Source of the DNA: Pseudomonas graminis
GTDB lineage: Bacteria; Pseudomonadota; Gammaproteobacteria; Pseudomonadales; Pseudomonadaceae
NCBI RefSeq assembly: GCF_002093745.1
Contig: NZ_MTSB01000013.1
Location: 62,001-126,000 of the forward strand
Direction of reading: 5' to 3'
Length of the DNA stretch: 64,000 bases
The notes under the pieces are model-generated. The model had not been told where the DNA came from. It ran no database searches and saw only the letters and a list, made by a program, of their open reading frames with translations. Position 1 is the stretch's first letter; each line of letters opens with the position of its first letter. The position numbers were made by a program, and so were the translations under genes. Shown piece by piece: positions 51,502 through 60,973 of the stretch.

Positions 51502-51586
51502 AGGCGATTGTTTTCAGGCGTATCGAAAAAGGGTTTTGCCGATTTTCAATACGCCTGAAAAACCAGCAACAGGCAGACACTGATTC

Positions 51587-51766
51587 ATGAGTGATTTCAC
51601 CGAAACCCAAGCCAGCGCACTGATCGGCACCGCCGAGAAGATGATCGAGATCTGGTCAAGGCTCAGCCCCGAAAAACAGAGCGCCCTGCTCGCCCGCTTC
51701 GGTTCTCAGGAAAACGCACTGGCCGCCCTCGTGACCACTCAACTTGTAGCGCCCGAGAACAAATAA
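51587..51766 (+). CDS. very small hypothetical protein
   Basis: A 59 aa frame (ATG 51587, TAA 51764-51766), MSDFTETQASALIGTAEKM at the start, then IEIWSRLSPEKQSALLARF and a short Ala-rich helix. It looks like two or three amphipathic helices, the composition of a real small soluble protein. The ribosome site is weak. 85 bases after the 46 aa gene and 122 bases before the MFS gene. No family recognised. Confidence 0.55.
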   Translation: MSDFTETQASALIGTAEKMIEIWSRLSPEKQSALLARFGSQENALAALVTTQLVAPENK

Positions 51767-51888
51767 CCCTTCATTGGCTGTTTATTTCAATCTGTTGCAC
51801 CTGCATCGCCAGATGCGTCGGTATGATGAGCACTTCGAGAGCTTGCTAAGGGTTTTCCCTGCCCGCTCGAACGCCACGCCCGAACAGA

Positions 51889-53103
51889 ATGAAAGCCTGC
51901 CCCATGCCCGAGACACAACACACCACGCCGCAAACCCCGATGGCCGTCACCCTGACAGTCGTGTCCATTGTGATGTTCACCTTCATTGGTTACCTGAACA
52001 TCGGTATTCCCCTTGCCGTTCTGCCCGGCTATGTCCACAGCGATCTGGGTTTTGGCGCGGTGATCGCCGGGCTGGTGATCAGCGTGCAATACCTGGCAAC
52101 GCTGATCAGCCGACCGTGGACGAGCCGCATCATCGACAATCTGGGCAGCAAGAAGGCGGTGCAGATCGGCCTGACAGGGTGTGGCGTGAGCGGCGTGTTC
52201 ATGCTGGTGCCGGTCTGGCTCGACGACTGGCCGATGACGAGCCTGGTGATTCTGCTGATGGGCCGGGTAATCCTCGGCAGCGCGGAAAGCCTGGTGGGTT
52301 CTGGCTCGATTGGCTGGGGGATCGGCCGGGTCGGCGCACAGAACACCGCCAAAGTGATTTCCTGGAACGGCATCGCCAGCTACGGCGCATTGGCCATCGG
52401 CGCGCCTCTCGGCGTGTGGATGGTCGACTCACTGGGCCTCTGGACCGTGGGCGTGAGCATCATGCTGCTGTGCGCGCTGGGGTTATACCTGACCTGGCAC
52501 AAGCAGGCCGCGCCGATTGTGCAAGGCGAACGACTGCCCTTCATGCATGTGCTGGGACGGGTCTTTCCGCACGGCATGGGGCTTGCGCTGGGCGGCATCG
52601 GCTTCGGCACCATCGCGACCTTCATTACCCTGTACTACGCGAGCAATCACTGGCCGAATGCGGCGTTGTGCCTGACGGTGTTTGGCGGCAGCTTCATCGC
52701 GGCGCGCTTATTGTTCGGCAACCTGATCAACCGCCTGGGCGGCTTTCGGGTGGCCATCGTCTGCCTGTCGGTAGAAAGTCTGGGGTTATTGCTGCTGTGG
52801 ATCGCCCCGACGCCTGAGCTGGCGCTGGCAGGTGCGGCGCTGACCGGTTTCGGTTTCTCGCTGGTGTTTCCGGCGCTCGGCGTGGAAGCGGTGAATCTGG
52901 TCCCGGCCTCCAGTCGCGGCGCTGCGGTGGGCGCCTATTCGCTGTTCATCGACCTGTCAATCGGCATCACCGGGCCACTGGCAGGCGCGATTGCCGCAGG
53001 CTTTGGCTTTGTCTCGATCTTCTTGTTTGCAGCGCTCGCGTCCCTCACCGGGCTGGGGCTGAGTGTTTATCTGTACAAGCAGGCACAGGCGTTGCGCCAG
53101 TGA
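51889..53103 (+). CDS. MFS transporter, YhhS-like
   Basis: A 404 aa (or 399 aa if ATG 51904 is used) inner-membrane transporter with 12 predicted segments. Family motif A-like [19 protein letters not shown] follows segment 2, and [19 protein letters not shown] lies in the fourth. The two halves are joined by a loop with [14 protein letters not shown]. It resembles YhhS/ArnT-neighbour type drug or sugar exporters; substrate unknown. No partner gene adjoins. Confidence 0.85.
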   Translation: MKACPMPETQHTTPQTPMAVTLTVVSIVMFTFIGYLNIGIPLAVLPGYVHSDLGFGAVIAGLVISVQYLATLISRPWTSRIIDNLGSKKAVQIGLTGCGVSGVFMLVPVWLDDWPMTSLVILLMGRVILGSAESLVGSGSIGWGIGRVGAQNTAKVISWNGIASYGALAIGAPLGVWMVDSLGLWTVGVSIMLLCALGLYLTWHKQAAPIVQGERLPFMHVLGRVFPHGMGLALGGIGFGTIATFITLYYASNHWPNAALCLTVFGGSFIAARLLFGNLINRLGGFRVAIVCLSVESLGLLLLWIAPTPELALAGAALTGFGFSLVFPALGVEAVNLVPASSRGAAVGAYSLFIDLSIGITGPLAGAIAAGFGFVSIFLFAALASLTGLGLSVYLYKQAQALRQ

Positions 53104-53229
53104 TGCCTCCCGCTCCCAGCGCTTGGCGTTACATCCAAGTCTTGAATAGCCCGAAAACCTGGCTTTTGTGGGAGCGGACTTGTCCGCGAAGATGGTAGGT
53201 CAAACGATGCATTTTTGAGCGTGGTGAGG

Positions 53230-53430
53230 CTCTACGTCGTCAAGAGGACGCGGAGCGCCACACGATAGTTGCGATGATCGTTCCCGCGCTCCAGCGTGGG
53301 AATGCAGGTCGCGACGCTCTACGTCGTCAAGAGGACGCGGAGCGTCCGGAACGGCATGCGACGCGGAGCGCCGCACGATAGTTGCGATGATCGTTCCCGC
53401 GCTCCAGCGTGGTAACGCCGTTCTGGACGC
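53230..53430. repeat. intergenic repeat cluster (two main units plus partial units)
   Basis: The unit GACGCGGAGCGCC[A/G]CACG, continuing with ATAGTTGCGATGATCG and TTCCCGCGCTCCAGCGTGG, occurs at 53247-53299 and 53360-53412. The shorter piece CTCTACGTCGTCAAGAGGA occurs at 53230 and 53317. GCTC/GAGC-type ends give hairpins. Typical P. syringae intergenic repeat, also seen at 31634. Confidence 0.85.
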
Positions 53431-53461
53431 TCTGCGTCCGATCTTGAAGGGCCGGTCGTAC

Positions 53462-53875
53462 TCAGAAATCCACTTTTCCGCGCCCGGCCTTGATCGAGCC
53501 GCGTTTGCTCTTGGACTCCAGCCGGCGGGTTTTAGAGCCCAGGGTCGGTCGGGTCGGGCGGCGTTTCTTCTCGACTTTGGCGGCGTTGACGATCAGCTCG
53601 CTCAGGCGCAGCAACGCGTCGGCACGGTTCTGCTCTTGCGTGCGGTATTGCTGGGCCTTGATCACGATCACCCCATCGCTGGTGATCCGGCTGTCATTCA
53701 ACGCCAACAGCCGTTCCTTGTAGAACGGCGGCAACGAAGAGGCGTTGATGTCGAAGCGCAAATGCATGGCGCTGGATACCTTGTTGACGTTCTGCCCGCC
53801 CGCACCCTGGGCACGGATGGCAGTCAACTCGATCTCGGCGTCCGGCAGATGGACATTGTTGGAAATCACCAGCAT
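53462..53875 (-). CDS. arfB: ArfB (YaeJ) alternative ribosome-rescue factor
   Basis: A 137 aa peptidyl-tRNA hydrolase that frees stalled ribosomes. Seen: the catalytic GGQ in [15 protein letters not shown] (about residues 24-27) and the long basic C-terminal tail ([20 protein letters not shown] onwards) that enters the empty mRNA channel. Length matches E. coli ArfB (140 aa). ATG 53875 fits the family start [17 protein letters not shown]; the frame extends into the upstream permease end but is not native there. Confidence 0.93.
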   Translation of the reverse strand: MLVISNNVHLPDAEIELTAIRAQGAGGQNVNKVSSAMHLRFDINASSLPPFYKERLLALNDSRITSDGVIVIKAQQYRTQEQNRADALLRLSELIVNAAKVEKKRRPTRPTLGSKTRRLESKSKRGSIKAGRGKVDF

Positions 53876-53906
53876 CACGGCATCTTCTTTTCTGGAATAG
53901 GCACGT

Positions 53907-55316
53907 TTACTTGCCAGTATCGGCATTCACGACAACGCTACGCCTGTTTTTGGCCCGATAACACACCCACATCACCGCCAGCCACACCGGAATCGCGTAG
54001 ACCGAGATCTGGATGCCGGGGATCATCAGCATGATGCCAAGGATAAACACCACAAACGCCAGGCAGACGTAGTTGCCATAGGGATACCACAGCGCCTTGA
54101 ACAGCGGCACTTGCCCGGTTAGGTTCATGTGCTGGCGGAATTTCAGGTGCGAGTAGCTGATCATCGCCCAGTTGATGACCAGCGTGGCCACCACCAGCGA
54201 CATCAACAACTCCAGTGCCTGTTGCGGCACGAAGTAGTTGAGCAGCACCGCCACCAGCGTGACAGCGGCAGACGCGAAGATGGCCTTGACCGGCACGCCG
54301 CGCTTGTCGACCTGGGCCAGCGCTTTGGGCGCATCACCTTGTTCGGCCATGCCCACCAGCATCCGGCTGTTGCAATAGGTGCCGCTGTTGTAAACCGACA
54401 GCGCTGCGGTCAGTACCACGAAGTTGAGGATGTGCGCCGCCGTGTCGCTGCCCAGCATCGAGAACACCTGCACGAACGGGCTGCCGCTGTAGGAATCGCC
54501 CGAGGCGTTGAGGCTGGCCAGCAGGCTGTCCCACGGCGTCAACGACAACAGCACCACCAATGCGCCGATGTAGAAAATCAGGATGCGATAGATGACCTGA
54601 TTGATCGCCTTGGGGATCACGGTCTTGGGCTGTTCGGCCTCGGCAGCGGTAAAGCCAAGCATTTCCAGGCCACCGAACGAAAACATGATGATCGCCAAAG
54701 CCATCACTAACCCGCCGACGCCATTGGGGAAAAACCCGCCATGCTCCCAGAGGTTGCTGACCGACGCCTGCGGGCCACCGCTGCCGCTGACCAGCATGTA
54801 GCTGCCCAGCGCGATCATGCCGATAATCGCCACCACCTTGATGATCGCGAACCAGAACTCGGTCTCGCCGAAGACCTTGACGTTGGTCAGGTTGATGGCA
54901 TTGATCAGAACGAAAAAGGCCGCAGCCGACACCCAGCTCGGGATATCCGGCAACCAGTAATGAATGTATTTGCCGACGGCGGTCAGCTCGGACATGCCGA
55001 CCAGAATGTACAGCAGCCAGCAGTTCCAGCCCGACAGGAAACCGGCGAAACCGCCCCAGTAGTTATGGGCAAAATGGCTGAACGAACCGGCCACCGGCTC
55101 TTCGACGATCATCTCGCCCAGCTGGCGCATGATCATGAACGCGATGAAGCCGCAAATGGCATAGCCGAGAATCATCGAGGGGCCAGCGGATTTCAATACG
55201 CCAGCCGAACCCAGGAACAGGCCGGTGCCGATGGCGCCGCCGAGCGCGATCAACTGGATGTGCCGATTCTTCAGACCGCGTTTCAATTCGCCTGACGGGG
55301 CGGTTGTTTCACTCAT
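53907..55316 (-). CDS. aroP: aromatic amino acid permease, AroP-like
   Basis: A 469 aa APC-family symporter with 12 predicted segments. It is closely similar to E. coli AroP along its length by eye: [59 protein letters not shown] and [20 protein letters not shown]. It imports phenylalanine, tyrosine or tryptophan in relatives; ProY-like specificity cannot be excluded. ATG 55316 has AGGTGG upstream. It lies 3 kb from phhAB, which degrade the same substrates. Confidence 0.88.
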   Translation of the reverse strand: MSETTAPSGELKRGLKNRHIQLIALGGAIGTGLFLGSAGVLKSAGPSMILGYAICGFIAFMIMRQLGEMIVEEPVAGSFSHFAHNYWGGFAGFLSGWNCWLLYILVGMSELTAVGKYIHYWLPDIPSWVSAAAFFVLINAINLTNVKVFGETEFWFAIIKVVAIIGMIALGSYMLVSGSGGPQASVSNLWEHGGFFPNGVGGLVMALAIIMFSFGGLEMLGFTAAEAEQPKTVIPKAINQVIYRILIFYIGALVVLLSLTPWDSLLASLNASGDSYSGSPFVQVFSMLGSDTAAHILNFVVLTAALSVYNSGTYCNSRMLVGMAEQGDAPKALAQVDKRGVPVKAIFASAAVTLVAVLLNYFVPQQALELLMSLVVATLVINWAMISYSHLKFRQHMNLTGQVPLFKALWYPYGNYVCLAFVVFILGIMLMIPGIQISVYAIPVWLAVMWVCYRAKNRRSVVVNADTGK

Positions 55317-55538
55317 TCGATAGCCACCTGGTTGTTCTTGTTCTGTGACGAAAAAGGACCTGTCGCGCTTGTGGCGCAACAGAACTGCAGCGCACTGAGC
55401 GCGTGGCCCAGCGTCTTGAACAGCAATGATTCACAGAAAAAAGCGCAGCATTGTACACCTGCGGTCAGGCATAGGTTCAAAACAGGAAAATGATGCCTGC
55501 AGGCTGTGTGACAACGTTTTACACACGTCCAGAAACAA

Positions 55539-55566
55539 CAACGCCAGCCCCAAGGGGCTGGCGTTG
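55539..55566 (-). terminator. intrinsic terminator of rluB
   Basis: Twelve-base-pair stem AACGCCAGCCCC/GGGGCTGGCGTT with a two-base loop on the plus strand; a T-rich tract (TTGTTTCT) follows on the minus strand, 22 bases after the rluB stop. Confidence 0.85.
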
Positions 55567-55587
55567 CCGTGCAGTCACATCCCGCAA

Positions 55588-56814
55588 TCACTCAGGCTTG
55601 CGGCGACCGAAGCCAGGGCGCTGACCTGAACCTGCCGGTGGGCCACGACGCTTGCCGGAGGGCGCATCGTCGTTGACCAGCTTGATGCCGACACGCTTCG
55701 GTCCAGGCTTGGCCGGACGCTTGTTCATGTCACTCGGGCGCTCGGCGACCGGTGTGCCACGGCTGTTGTCGGCCGGGCGCGGCGCACGCGAACCGGGCTT
55801 GCCCGAGTCCTTGCGCGGCGACGGACGCTGAGTGGAATCACCACCACGCGGACGATCACGCTCGCTGCCGGTAATCTGCGGCTGACGCGGTGCGCGGTCG
55901 CCGGTCGGGGCGCCAACAGCAGGACGCAGGGTACGAACAACGCGCTCGCCCTTGCCCAACGGGCGGGACGATTGGCGCTGCAGACGCTCCATCTTGTCCT
56001 TGGTCTTGGCGTTCATCTGCGGCTGAGCCACAGGCTGTAGACCGACTTCGGCAGCCAGAATGTCGACTTCGTACTGGCTCATTTCGCGCCAGCGACCCAT
56101 CGGCAGGTCGGAGTTGAGGAACACCGGCCCGTAACGCACGCGCTTCAGGCGGCTGACCACCAGCCCTTGGGATTCCCAAAGACGACGCACTTCGCGGTTA
56201 CGGCCTTCCATCACCACGCAGTGATACCAGTGGTTGAAACCTTCGCCGCCCGGTGCCTGCTGGATATCGGTGAAACGGGCAGGACCGTCTTCGAGGATCA
56301 CGCCGTTCTTGAGACGCAGCAGCATGTCGTCATCGACTTCGCCACGCACACGAACCGCGTACTCACGGTCCATCTCGAACGAGGGGTGCATCAATCGGTT
56401 GGCGAGTTCACCGTCGGTGGTGAACATCAGCAGCCCGGTGGTCTTGATGTCGAGACGACCGATGTTGATCCAGCGGCCTTCTTTAGGGCGCGGCAGACGA
56501 TCAAACACGGTCGGACGGCCTTCCGGGTCGTCACGGGTGCAGATTTCGCCATCGGGTTTGTTGTACATGATCACGCGGCGAACCGTTTCGGCGGCTTCTT
56601 CGCGCTTGATGACGCGACCATCGACACTGATGGCGTCATGCAGGTCGACGCGTTGACCGAGGGTCGCGTCCTTGCCGTTGACCTTGATACGGCCTTGGGT
56701 AATCCAGGCTTCTACGTCACGGCGCGAACCCACGCCAATGCGCGCCAGAACCTTCTGCAGCTTTTCGCCTGCGGGTCCGATTTCCTGGCTGTCCTGCTTG
56801 TCTTTTTCACTCAT
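55588..56814 (-). CDS. rluB: 23S rRNA pseudouridine2605 synthase RluB, with long disordered tail
   Basis: A 408 aa RsuA-family pseudouridine synthase: S4 domain (about 20-65, LQKVLARIGVGSRRDVEAW), catalytic Asp in INIGRLDIKTTGLLMFTTDG (about residue 120), and YDRL-like GRNREVRRLWESQGL. About 155 C-terminal residues are low-complexity, rich in Arg, Pro, Gly and Lys (for instance RRGPPAGSGQRPGFGRRKPE). E. coli RluB is about 290 aa; pseudomonads carry this extension. GGAGG before ATG 56814. Confidence 0.92.
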   Translation of the reverse strand: MSEKDKQDSQEIGPAGEKLQKVLARIGVGSRRDVEAWITQGRIKVNGKDATLGQRVDLHDAISVDGRVIKREEAAETVRRVIMYNKPDGEICTRDDPEGRPTVFDRLPRPKEGRWINIGRLDIKTTGLLMFTTDGELANRLMHPSFEMDREYAVRVRGEVDDDMLLRLKNGVILEDGPARFTDIQQAPGGEGFNHWYHCVVMEGRNREVRRLWESQGLVVSRLKRVRYGPVFLNSDLPMGRWREMSQYEVDILAAEVGLQPVAQPQMNAKTKDKMERLQRQSSRPLGKGERVVRTLRPAVGAPTGDRAPRQPQITGSERDRPRGGDSTQRPSPRKDSGKPGSRAPRPADNSRGTPVAERPSDMNKRPAKPGPKRVGIKLVNDDAPSGKRRGPPAGSGQRPGFGRRKPE

Positions 56815-56998
56815 CTGGGCACCTCCCGGTGTGTCGAATCAGGGCTGGCCGAGAACCGGCGAGACCTGTGCCCGGCGCGCGGTGGAGCGCGGCAAGGCGA
56901 AATACTTGATAGCCCGGGCGATCACTGATCGCCGACGGTCGACCATCATACGCCTCCGCGGCGGATTAAGCATCCAGCGGCAGCGGTAATAGCCGGCA

Positions 56999-57190
56999 TC
57001 ACTTCTTCTTTTTACGACCGGCGGTCTTGAGCTTCGCCAAGCGCTTGGCCGACTCTTCGAGCACCGTGCGCTTGTCGTCCTTTTCCAGCTTCTTCCAGGC
57101 CTTGATTTCCCGCTTGCTGCGACCACAGCCCAGGCAAATGTCATCATCGAATTTGCACAGGCTGATGCAGGGGTTCTTGGTCGAACTCAT
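56999..57190 (-). CDS. DUF1289 small cysteine-rich protein
   Basis: A 63 aa protein with the DUF1289 pattern: NPCISLCKFDDDICLGCGRS, four cysteines fit to bind a metal or cluster, followed by a highly charged Lys-rich tail (AGRKKKK). Found in many proteobacteria; function unknown. Separated from rluB by 184 bases and facing a repeat-rich gap upstream. Confidence 0.85.
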   Translation of the reverse strand: MSSTKNPCISLCKFDDDICLGCGRSKREIKAWKKLEKDDKRTVLEESAKRLAKLKTAGRKKKK

Positions 57191-57377
57191 CGGCAGCGGC
57201 TCTCATGGCGTGGGGTATCAGATGTGACCGTGGGGTGGCGAACGAATTCGACCGATGTTCACGAAGCATTGACACGACCGTCAGAGAATATCGTTCGGCA
57301 CGCCCCGGCGCTCAGTCCATACACACGTCTGTTTTTTATTCTGGCCGAAGGCCGTGGCAGCGAACCGGGCGACGCTT

Positions 57378-57719
57378 CGCTTGTTCGCGAAGACGGTGTT
57401 TCAGACGACGCATTTTCGGCGATCATGCCGGCCTCTTCGCGAACAAGTTCGCTCCCACAGGATTTATGTACGGCGCGGGAGTGAGCCTCTCACAAGGTTT
57501 ATGTACAGTGTGGGAATGAGCCTCTCACAAGGTTTATGTGCGGTGTGGGAGTGAGCTTGCTCACGAAGAGGCCCGTATGGCCGCCAATGATCTATGTCCT
57601 GTCAGTCCAGCCTCCCACAGGTTTTATGTATGGTGTGGGAGATTCTCACGGGGTCTATGTACAGTGTGGGAGTGAGCTTGCTCACGAAGAGGCCCGTATG
57701 GGCGCCGATGATTTATGTC
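57378..57719. repeat. tandem and inverted repeat array
   Basis: Within the 616-base gap between the DUF1289 gene and scpB. It contains a 14-base perfect inverted repeat CTTGTTCGCGAAGA (57380-57393) with TCTTCGCGAACAAG (57434-57447). At least five units of the type TTTATGTACAGTGTGGGAGTG follow, starting near 57462, 57499, 57533, 57618 and 57650. A 56-base segment is repeated almost exactly (57543-57598 and 57664-57719). No reading frame is convincing here. Confidence 0.85.
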
Positions 57720-57806
57720 AGCCTTCGCGAGCCAGGTCCCTATGCCCCGCGCCGCTCTACGGGCCTCTTGAGACGTGTGTGTAACACTGGAGCGCAGGCA
57801 CGAGAA

Positions 57807-58568
57807 TCAGACCTCGCCGTCCTCATCCTCAGCCTCTGGCTCCGCGCGCAACAGGTCGTCGAAGTCGGTCTTGAGGCCCTGTTCCATCGAATCGAGTTCC
57901 ACCAACAGGCTGCGAAAACTGGTTTCGTCGCGCGGGGCTTCAGGGGCTTCGTCCGGGTCGAGGCTGGCGTCGGCCAGGGCTTGCAGGTGCGCAGGCACGG
58001 GGGCTTCTTCGAAGTCCATGACCGGCTCGGTTTCCATCTCCCGCAGGTCAGCCAGCGGCGGCAGTTCGTCCAGGCTCTTGAGGTTGAAGTGGTCGAGAAA
58101 GCCTTTGGTGGTGGCGAACATTGCCGGTTTGCCCGGCACATCGCGATAGCCCACGACCCGAATCCACTCGCGCTCCAGCAGCGTCTTCACGATATGGCTG
58201 TTGACCGCAACCCCACGCACGTCTTCGATCTCTCCACGGGTGATGGGCTGGCGATAGGCGATCAACGCCAGGGTTTCCAGCATGGCGCGAGAGTAACGCT
58301 GCGGACGCTCTTCCCATAACCGTCCGACCCACGGCGAAAACCGGTCACGAATCTGCAGACGATAACCCGAGGCCACCTCCTTGAGTTCGAAGGCTCGGCC
58401 CTCGCAGGACTTGCGCAGCACTTCCAGCGCCTTCTTGAACACCGGCGGCTCGGGCCGCTCACCCTCCTCGAACAGCTCGTAAAGCCGTTCAAGCGTCTGC
58501 GGTTTTCCGGAGGCCAGCAGAAATGCTTCAAGCAACGGGGCCAGTTCGCGAGGTTCGTTGAGGTTCAT
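57807..58568 (-). CDS. scpB: ScpB, segregation and condensation protein B
   Basis: A 253 aa kleisin-interacting protein of the SMC-ScpAB condensin. Two winged-helix parts: about 8-85 (LAPLLEAFLLASGKPQTLERL) and about 90-170 (RYSRAMLETLALIAYRQPITRGEIEDVRGV, the family hallmark). An acidic tail of about 70 residues follows. Downstream of scpA by 15 bases in the operon rnm-yciO-scpA-scpB. Confidence 0.94.
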   Translation of the reverse strand: MNLNEPRELAPLLEAFLLASGKPQTLERLYELFEEGERPEPPVFKKALEVLRKSCEGRAFELKEVASGYRLQIRDRFSPWVGRLWEERPQRYSRAMLETLALIAYRQPITRGEIEDVRGVAVNSHIVKTLLEREWIRVVGYRDVPGKPAMFATTKGFLDHFNLKSLDELPPLADLREMETEPVMDFEEAPVPAHLQALADASLDPDEAPEAPRDETSFRSLLVELDSMEQGLKTDFDDLLRAEPEAEDEDGEV

Positions 58569-58583
58569 GGGTGTGTTCTTGCT

Positions 58584-59402
58584 CTACTCGGCTCGCGCCC
58601 GGACATGGATCGCCGCAAAGGGCTCGTTTTGGACCAGTTCGACAAGGGACTCCTTGACCAGCTCAAGCACGGCCATGAATGTCACGACCACCCCCAGACG
58701 CCCTTCTTCTGCGGTGAACAGCTCGGCAAACGGCACGAAACCGCCGCCTTTGAGCCGTTCCAGCACATCGCTCATGCGTTCGCGGGTGGACAACGCCTCG
58801 CGGCTGACCTGATGGCTTTCGAACATGTCGCCCCGGTGCAGCACTTCGGCCATGGACATCAGCACTTCTTCAAGGCTGACATCCGGCAACAACTTGCGCG
58901 CACGGGCTTCGGGTGCGTCGAGTTTCGGTACGATCACATCGCGCCCCACCCGTTTCAAAGCGTCGATGCCTTCGGCTGCCGCCTTGAAACGCTCGTACTC
59001 CTGCAGCCGGCGAATCAGTTCGGCGCGCGGGTCGCCCTCTTCCTCTTCGATTTCCGCCGAGCGCGGCAGCAGCATACGGGACTTGATCTCGGCCAGCATC
59101 GCGGCCATGACCAGGTACTCGGCAGCCAGCTCCAGGCGCACGGTTTTCATCAGCTCGACGTAACCCATGTATTGCTTGGTGATTTCCGCCACCGGGATGT
59201 CGAGGATGTCGATGTTCTGTTTACGAATCAGGTACAGCAGCAGGTCGAGCGGCCCCTCGAACGCTTCGAGGAAGACCTCGAGCGCGTCCGGCGGGATGTA
59301 CAGGTCCAGCGGCATTTGCGTGACCGCGCGACCATAGACCAACGCGAACGGCAATTCCTGCTGGGCGTCGGCCTGGCTGTCTGCGGCCTCGACAACCGTC
59401 AT
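58584..59402 (-). CDS. scpA: ScpA, segregation and condensation protein A
   Basis: A 272 aa kleisin subunit of the SMC condensin. Seen: FEGPLDLLLYLIRKQNIDILDIPVAEIT (about 48-75) and EYLVMAAMLAEIKSRMLLP near 95, with an acidic linker and a C-terminal winged helix (FMAVLELVKESLVELVQ). Start ATG shares one base with the yciO stop (TAATG), showing translational coupling. Confidence 0.94.
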   Translation of the reverse strand: MTVVEAADSQADAQQELPFALVYGRAVTQMPLDLYIPPDALEVFLEAFEGPLDLLLYLIRKQNIDILDIPVAEITKQYMGYVELMKTVRLELAAEYLVMAAMLAEIKSRMLLPRSAEIEEEEGDPRAELIRRLQEYERFKAAAEGIDALKRVGRDVIVPKLDAPEARARKLLPDVSLEEVLMSMAEVLHRGDMFESHQVSREALSTRERMSDVLERLKGGGFVPFAELFTAEEGRLGVVVTFMAVLELVKESLVELVQNEPFAAIHVRARAE

Positions 59403-60031
59403 TAAGCGCGTTCACCGAACGGGGTGGGATCACCGCAGCCGACCCGCACGATCTGCGGCTCGCCCTCGGACAGGTTGATAACCGTGGACGCGGAGATGCC
59501 ACCTATCCCGCCGTCGATAATCAGGTCCACATGGTGTTCGAGCACCTGGCGCATTTCGTACGGATCGCTCAGCGGCACAGTATCACCAGGCATGATCAGA
59601 CTGACGCTCATCAGCGGTTCGCCCAGTTGCTCCAGCAATGCCTGGGCGATGGGATGACTCGGCACCCGCAGGCCGATGGTGCGCCGCTTGGGGTGCAGGA
59701 CCAGACGCGGCACTTCGCGGGTGGCGTTGAGAATAAAGGTATACGGCCCGGGCGTGTGCGCCTTGAGCGCGCGGAAGGCGCCCGTGTCGACTTTGGCAAA
59801 CAGCCCCAGTTGTGACAAGTCGCAGCACATCAGGGTGAAGTTGTGCTTGTCGTCCAGTTGGCGCAAACGACGAATACGCTCGATAGCGCTCTTGTCGCCG
59901 ATCTGGCAGCCCAGCGCGTACGACGAGTCTGTCGGGTAGACCACCAGCCCGCCGGCCTTGATGATTTCCGCAGCCTGTTTGATCAGGCGCGGTTGCGGGT
60001 TTTCCGGATGGACCTGGAAAAATTGACTCAC
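59402..60031 (-). CDS. yciO: YciO/Sua5-family (threonylcarbamoyladenylate synthase-like) protein
   Basis: A 209 aa YrdC-domain protein, close to E. coli YciO by eye: SQFFQVHPENPQPRLIKQA at the start, LVVYPTDSSYALGCQIGDK, ERIRRLRQLDDKHNFTLMC and RRTIGLRVPSHPIAQALLEQ. The domain binds ATP and dsRNA; TsaC relatives make threonylcarbamoyl-AMP for tRNA t6A, but YciO's own role is less clear. GTG 60031 with AGGAAG upstream; much longer in-frame extensions run into rnm and are rejected. Confidence 0.9.
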   Translation of the reverse strand: MSQFFQVHPENPQPRLIKQAAEIIKAGGLVVYPTDSSYALGCQIGDKSAIERIRRLRQLDDKHNFTLMCCDLSQLGLFAKVDTGAFRALKAHTPGPYTFILNATREVPRLVLHPKRRTIGLRVPSHPIAQALLEQLGEPLMSVSLIMPGDTVPLSDPYEMRQVLEHHVDLIIDGGIGGISASTVINLSEGEPQIVRVGCGDPTPFGERA

Positions 60032-60044
60032 GGTAACTTCCTGT

Positions 60045-60908
60045 TCAGACGGCGGCAGTAGGCTGTTCATGTTTGAATCTGCACCACAAAGGCGGCAGAT
60101 CCTCCGGCACGGGACGGTAGGTGCCGATCTCGCCCCAGGCACCCGGACCGTGGAAGTCGCTGCCGGCAGAGACCAGCAGACCGAACTCGCGGGCGAGGAT
60201 GGCCAGGGTTCCGACCTGATCGGCAGGCTGCATGCCATTGACCACTTCGATGGCATGACCACCGGCCTGGACGAAATCGCCGACCAGTTTACGCCGTTTA
60301 CTGCGGGTAAAGTCATAATGCGAAGGATGCGCGAGGCTGACCCAGGCCCCCGAAGCGCGTAACGTCGCCACGGTCTCTTCCAGCGTGGGCCAGTGCTGCT
60401 TGACGTCACCCAGCTTGCCCGCCCCCAGCCATTTGCGAAACGCCTCGGCGCGGTCCTTGACGTAACCGCCCCGCACCAGAAAGTCGGCAAAGTGCGGACG
60501 CGCAGGCGCATTACCGCTGTCGCCGAGTTCCTGCTGGATCGCCCGTGCGCCTTCCAGCGCGCCAGGCATACCTTTGATCGCCAATTTACGGCTGATTTCT
60601 TCGGCCCGCAGCCAGCGTCCGTCATGCAGACGAGCGATGGCGTCGGTCAGCGCCGGGGCCTGAATGTCGAACCCGTACCCCAGCACATGAATGGTCGCGC
60701 CCCCCCAGACACAGGACAGCTCGACCCCGTTGACCAGTTGCATGCCCAGTGAATGCGCCGCCGTACGGGCTTCTTCAAGCCCTTCGAGGGTGTCGTGGTC
60801 GGTCAGTGAAAGGACGCGCACGCCGTTTTCATGAGCACGGGCTACCAGCGCCGTGGGCGAGAGCGCCCCGTCGGAAGCGGTGCTGTGGCAATGCAGGTCA
60901 ACATTCAT
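60045..60908 (-). CDS. rnm: PHP-domain 5'-3' exoribonuclease / 3',5'-nucleotide phosphatase (RNase AM, YciV)
   Basis: A 287 aa PHP phosphoesterase. Metal-binding motifs: DLHCHSTASDG (about 4-14), LSLTDHDTLEG, NGVELSC, the His in WVSLAHPSHYDF and the final GSDFHGPGAWG. E. coli YciV/RNase AM trims 5' ends of rRNA and acts on 3',5'-bisphosphonucleosides. First gene of the leftward rnm-yciO-scpAB unit; 13 bases before yciO. Divergent from yciB. Confidence 0.92.
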   Translation of the reverse strand: MNVDLHCHSTASDGALSPTALVARAHENGVRVLSLTDHDTLEGLEEARTAAHSLGMQLVNGVELSCVWGGATIHVLGYGFDIQAPALTDAIARLHDGRWLRAEEISRKLAIKGMPGALEGARAIQQELGDSGNAPARPHFADFLVRGGYVKDRAEAFRKWLGAGKLGDVKQHWPTLEETVATLRASGAWVSLAHPSHYDFTRSKRRKLVGDFVQAGGHAIEVVNGMQPADQVGTLAILAREFGLLVSAGSDFHGPGAWGEIGTYRPVPEDLPPLWCRFKHEQPTAAV

Positions 60909-60973
60909 AGTGGTGCTTTCGTGTTCATTGATGTTTGTTATTATGCCGCCACATCCTGCTTCTGGCTGCCATT

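Noticed and set aside
57191..57806. CRISPR array in the repeat-rich gap
   Set aside because: Units are adjacent or unevenly spaced, differ in length and have no uniform unique spacers; no cas genes are present.
59402..60625. A 407-codon reading of the yciO frame
   Set aside because: The first about 200 codons are antisense-free overlap with rnm in another frame. The family start is GTG 60031 with a ribosome site.
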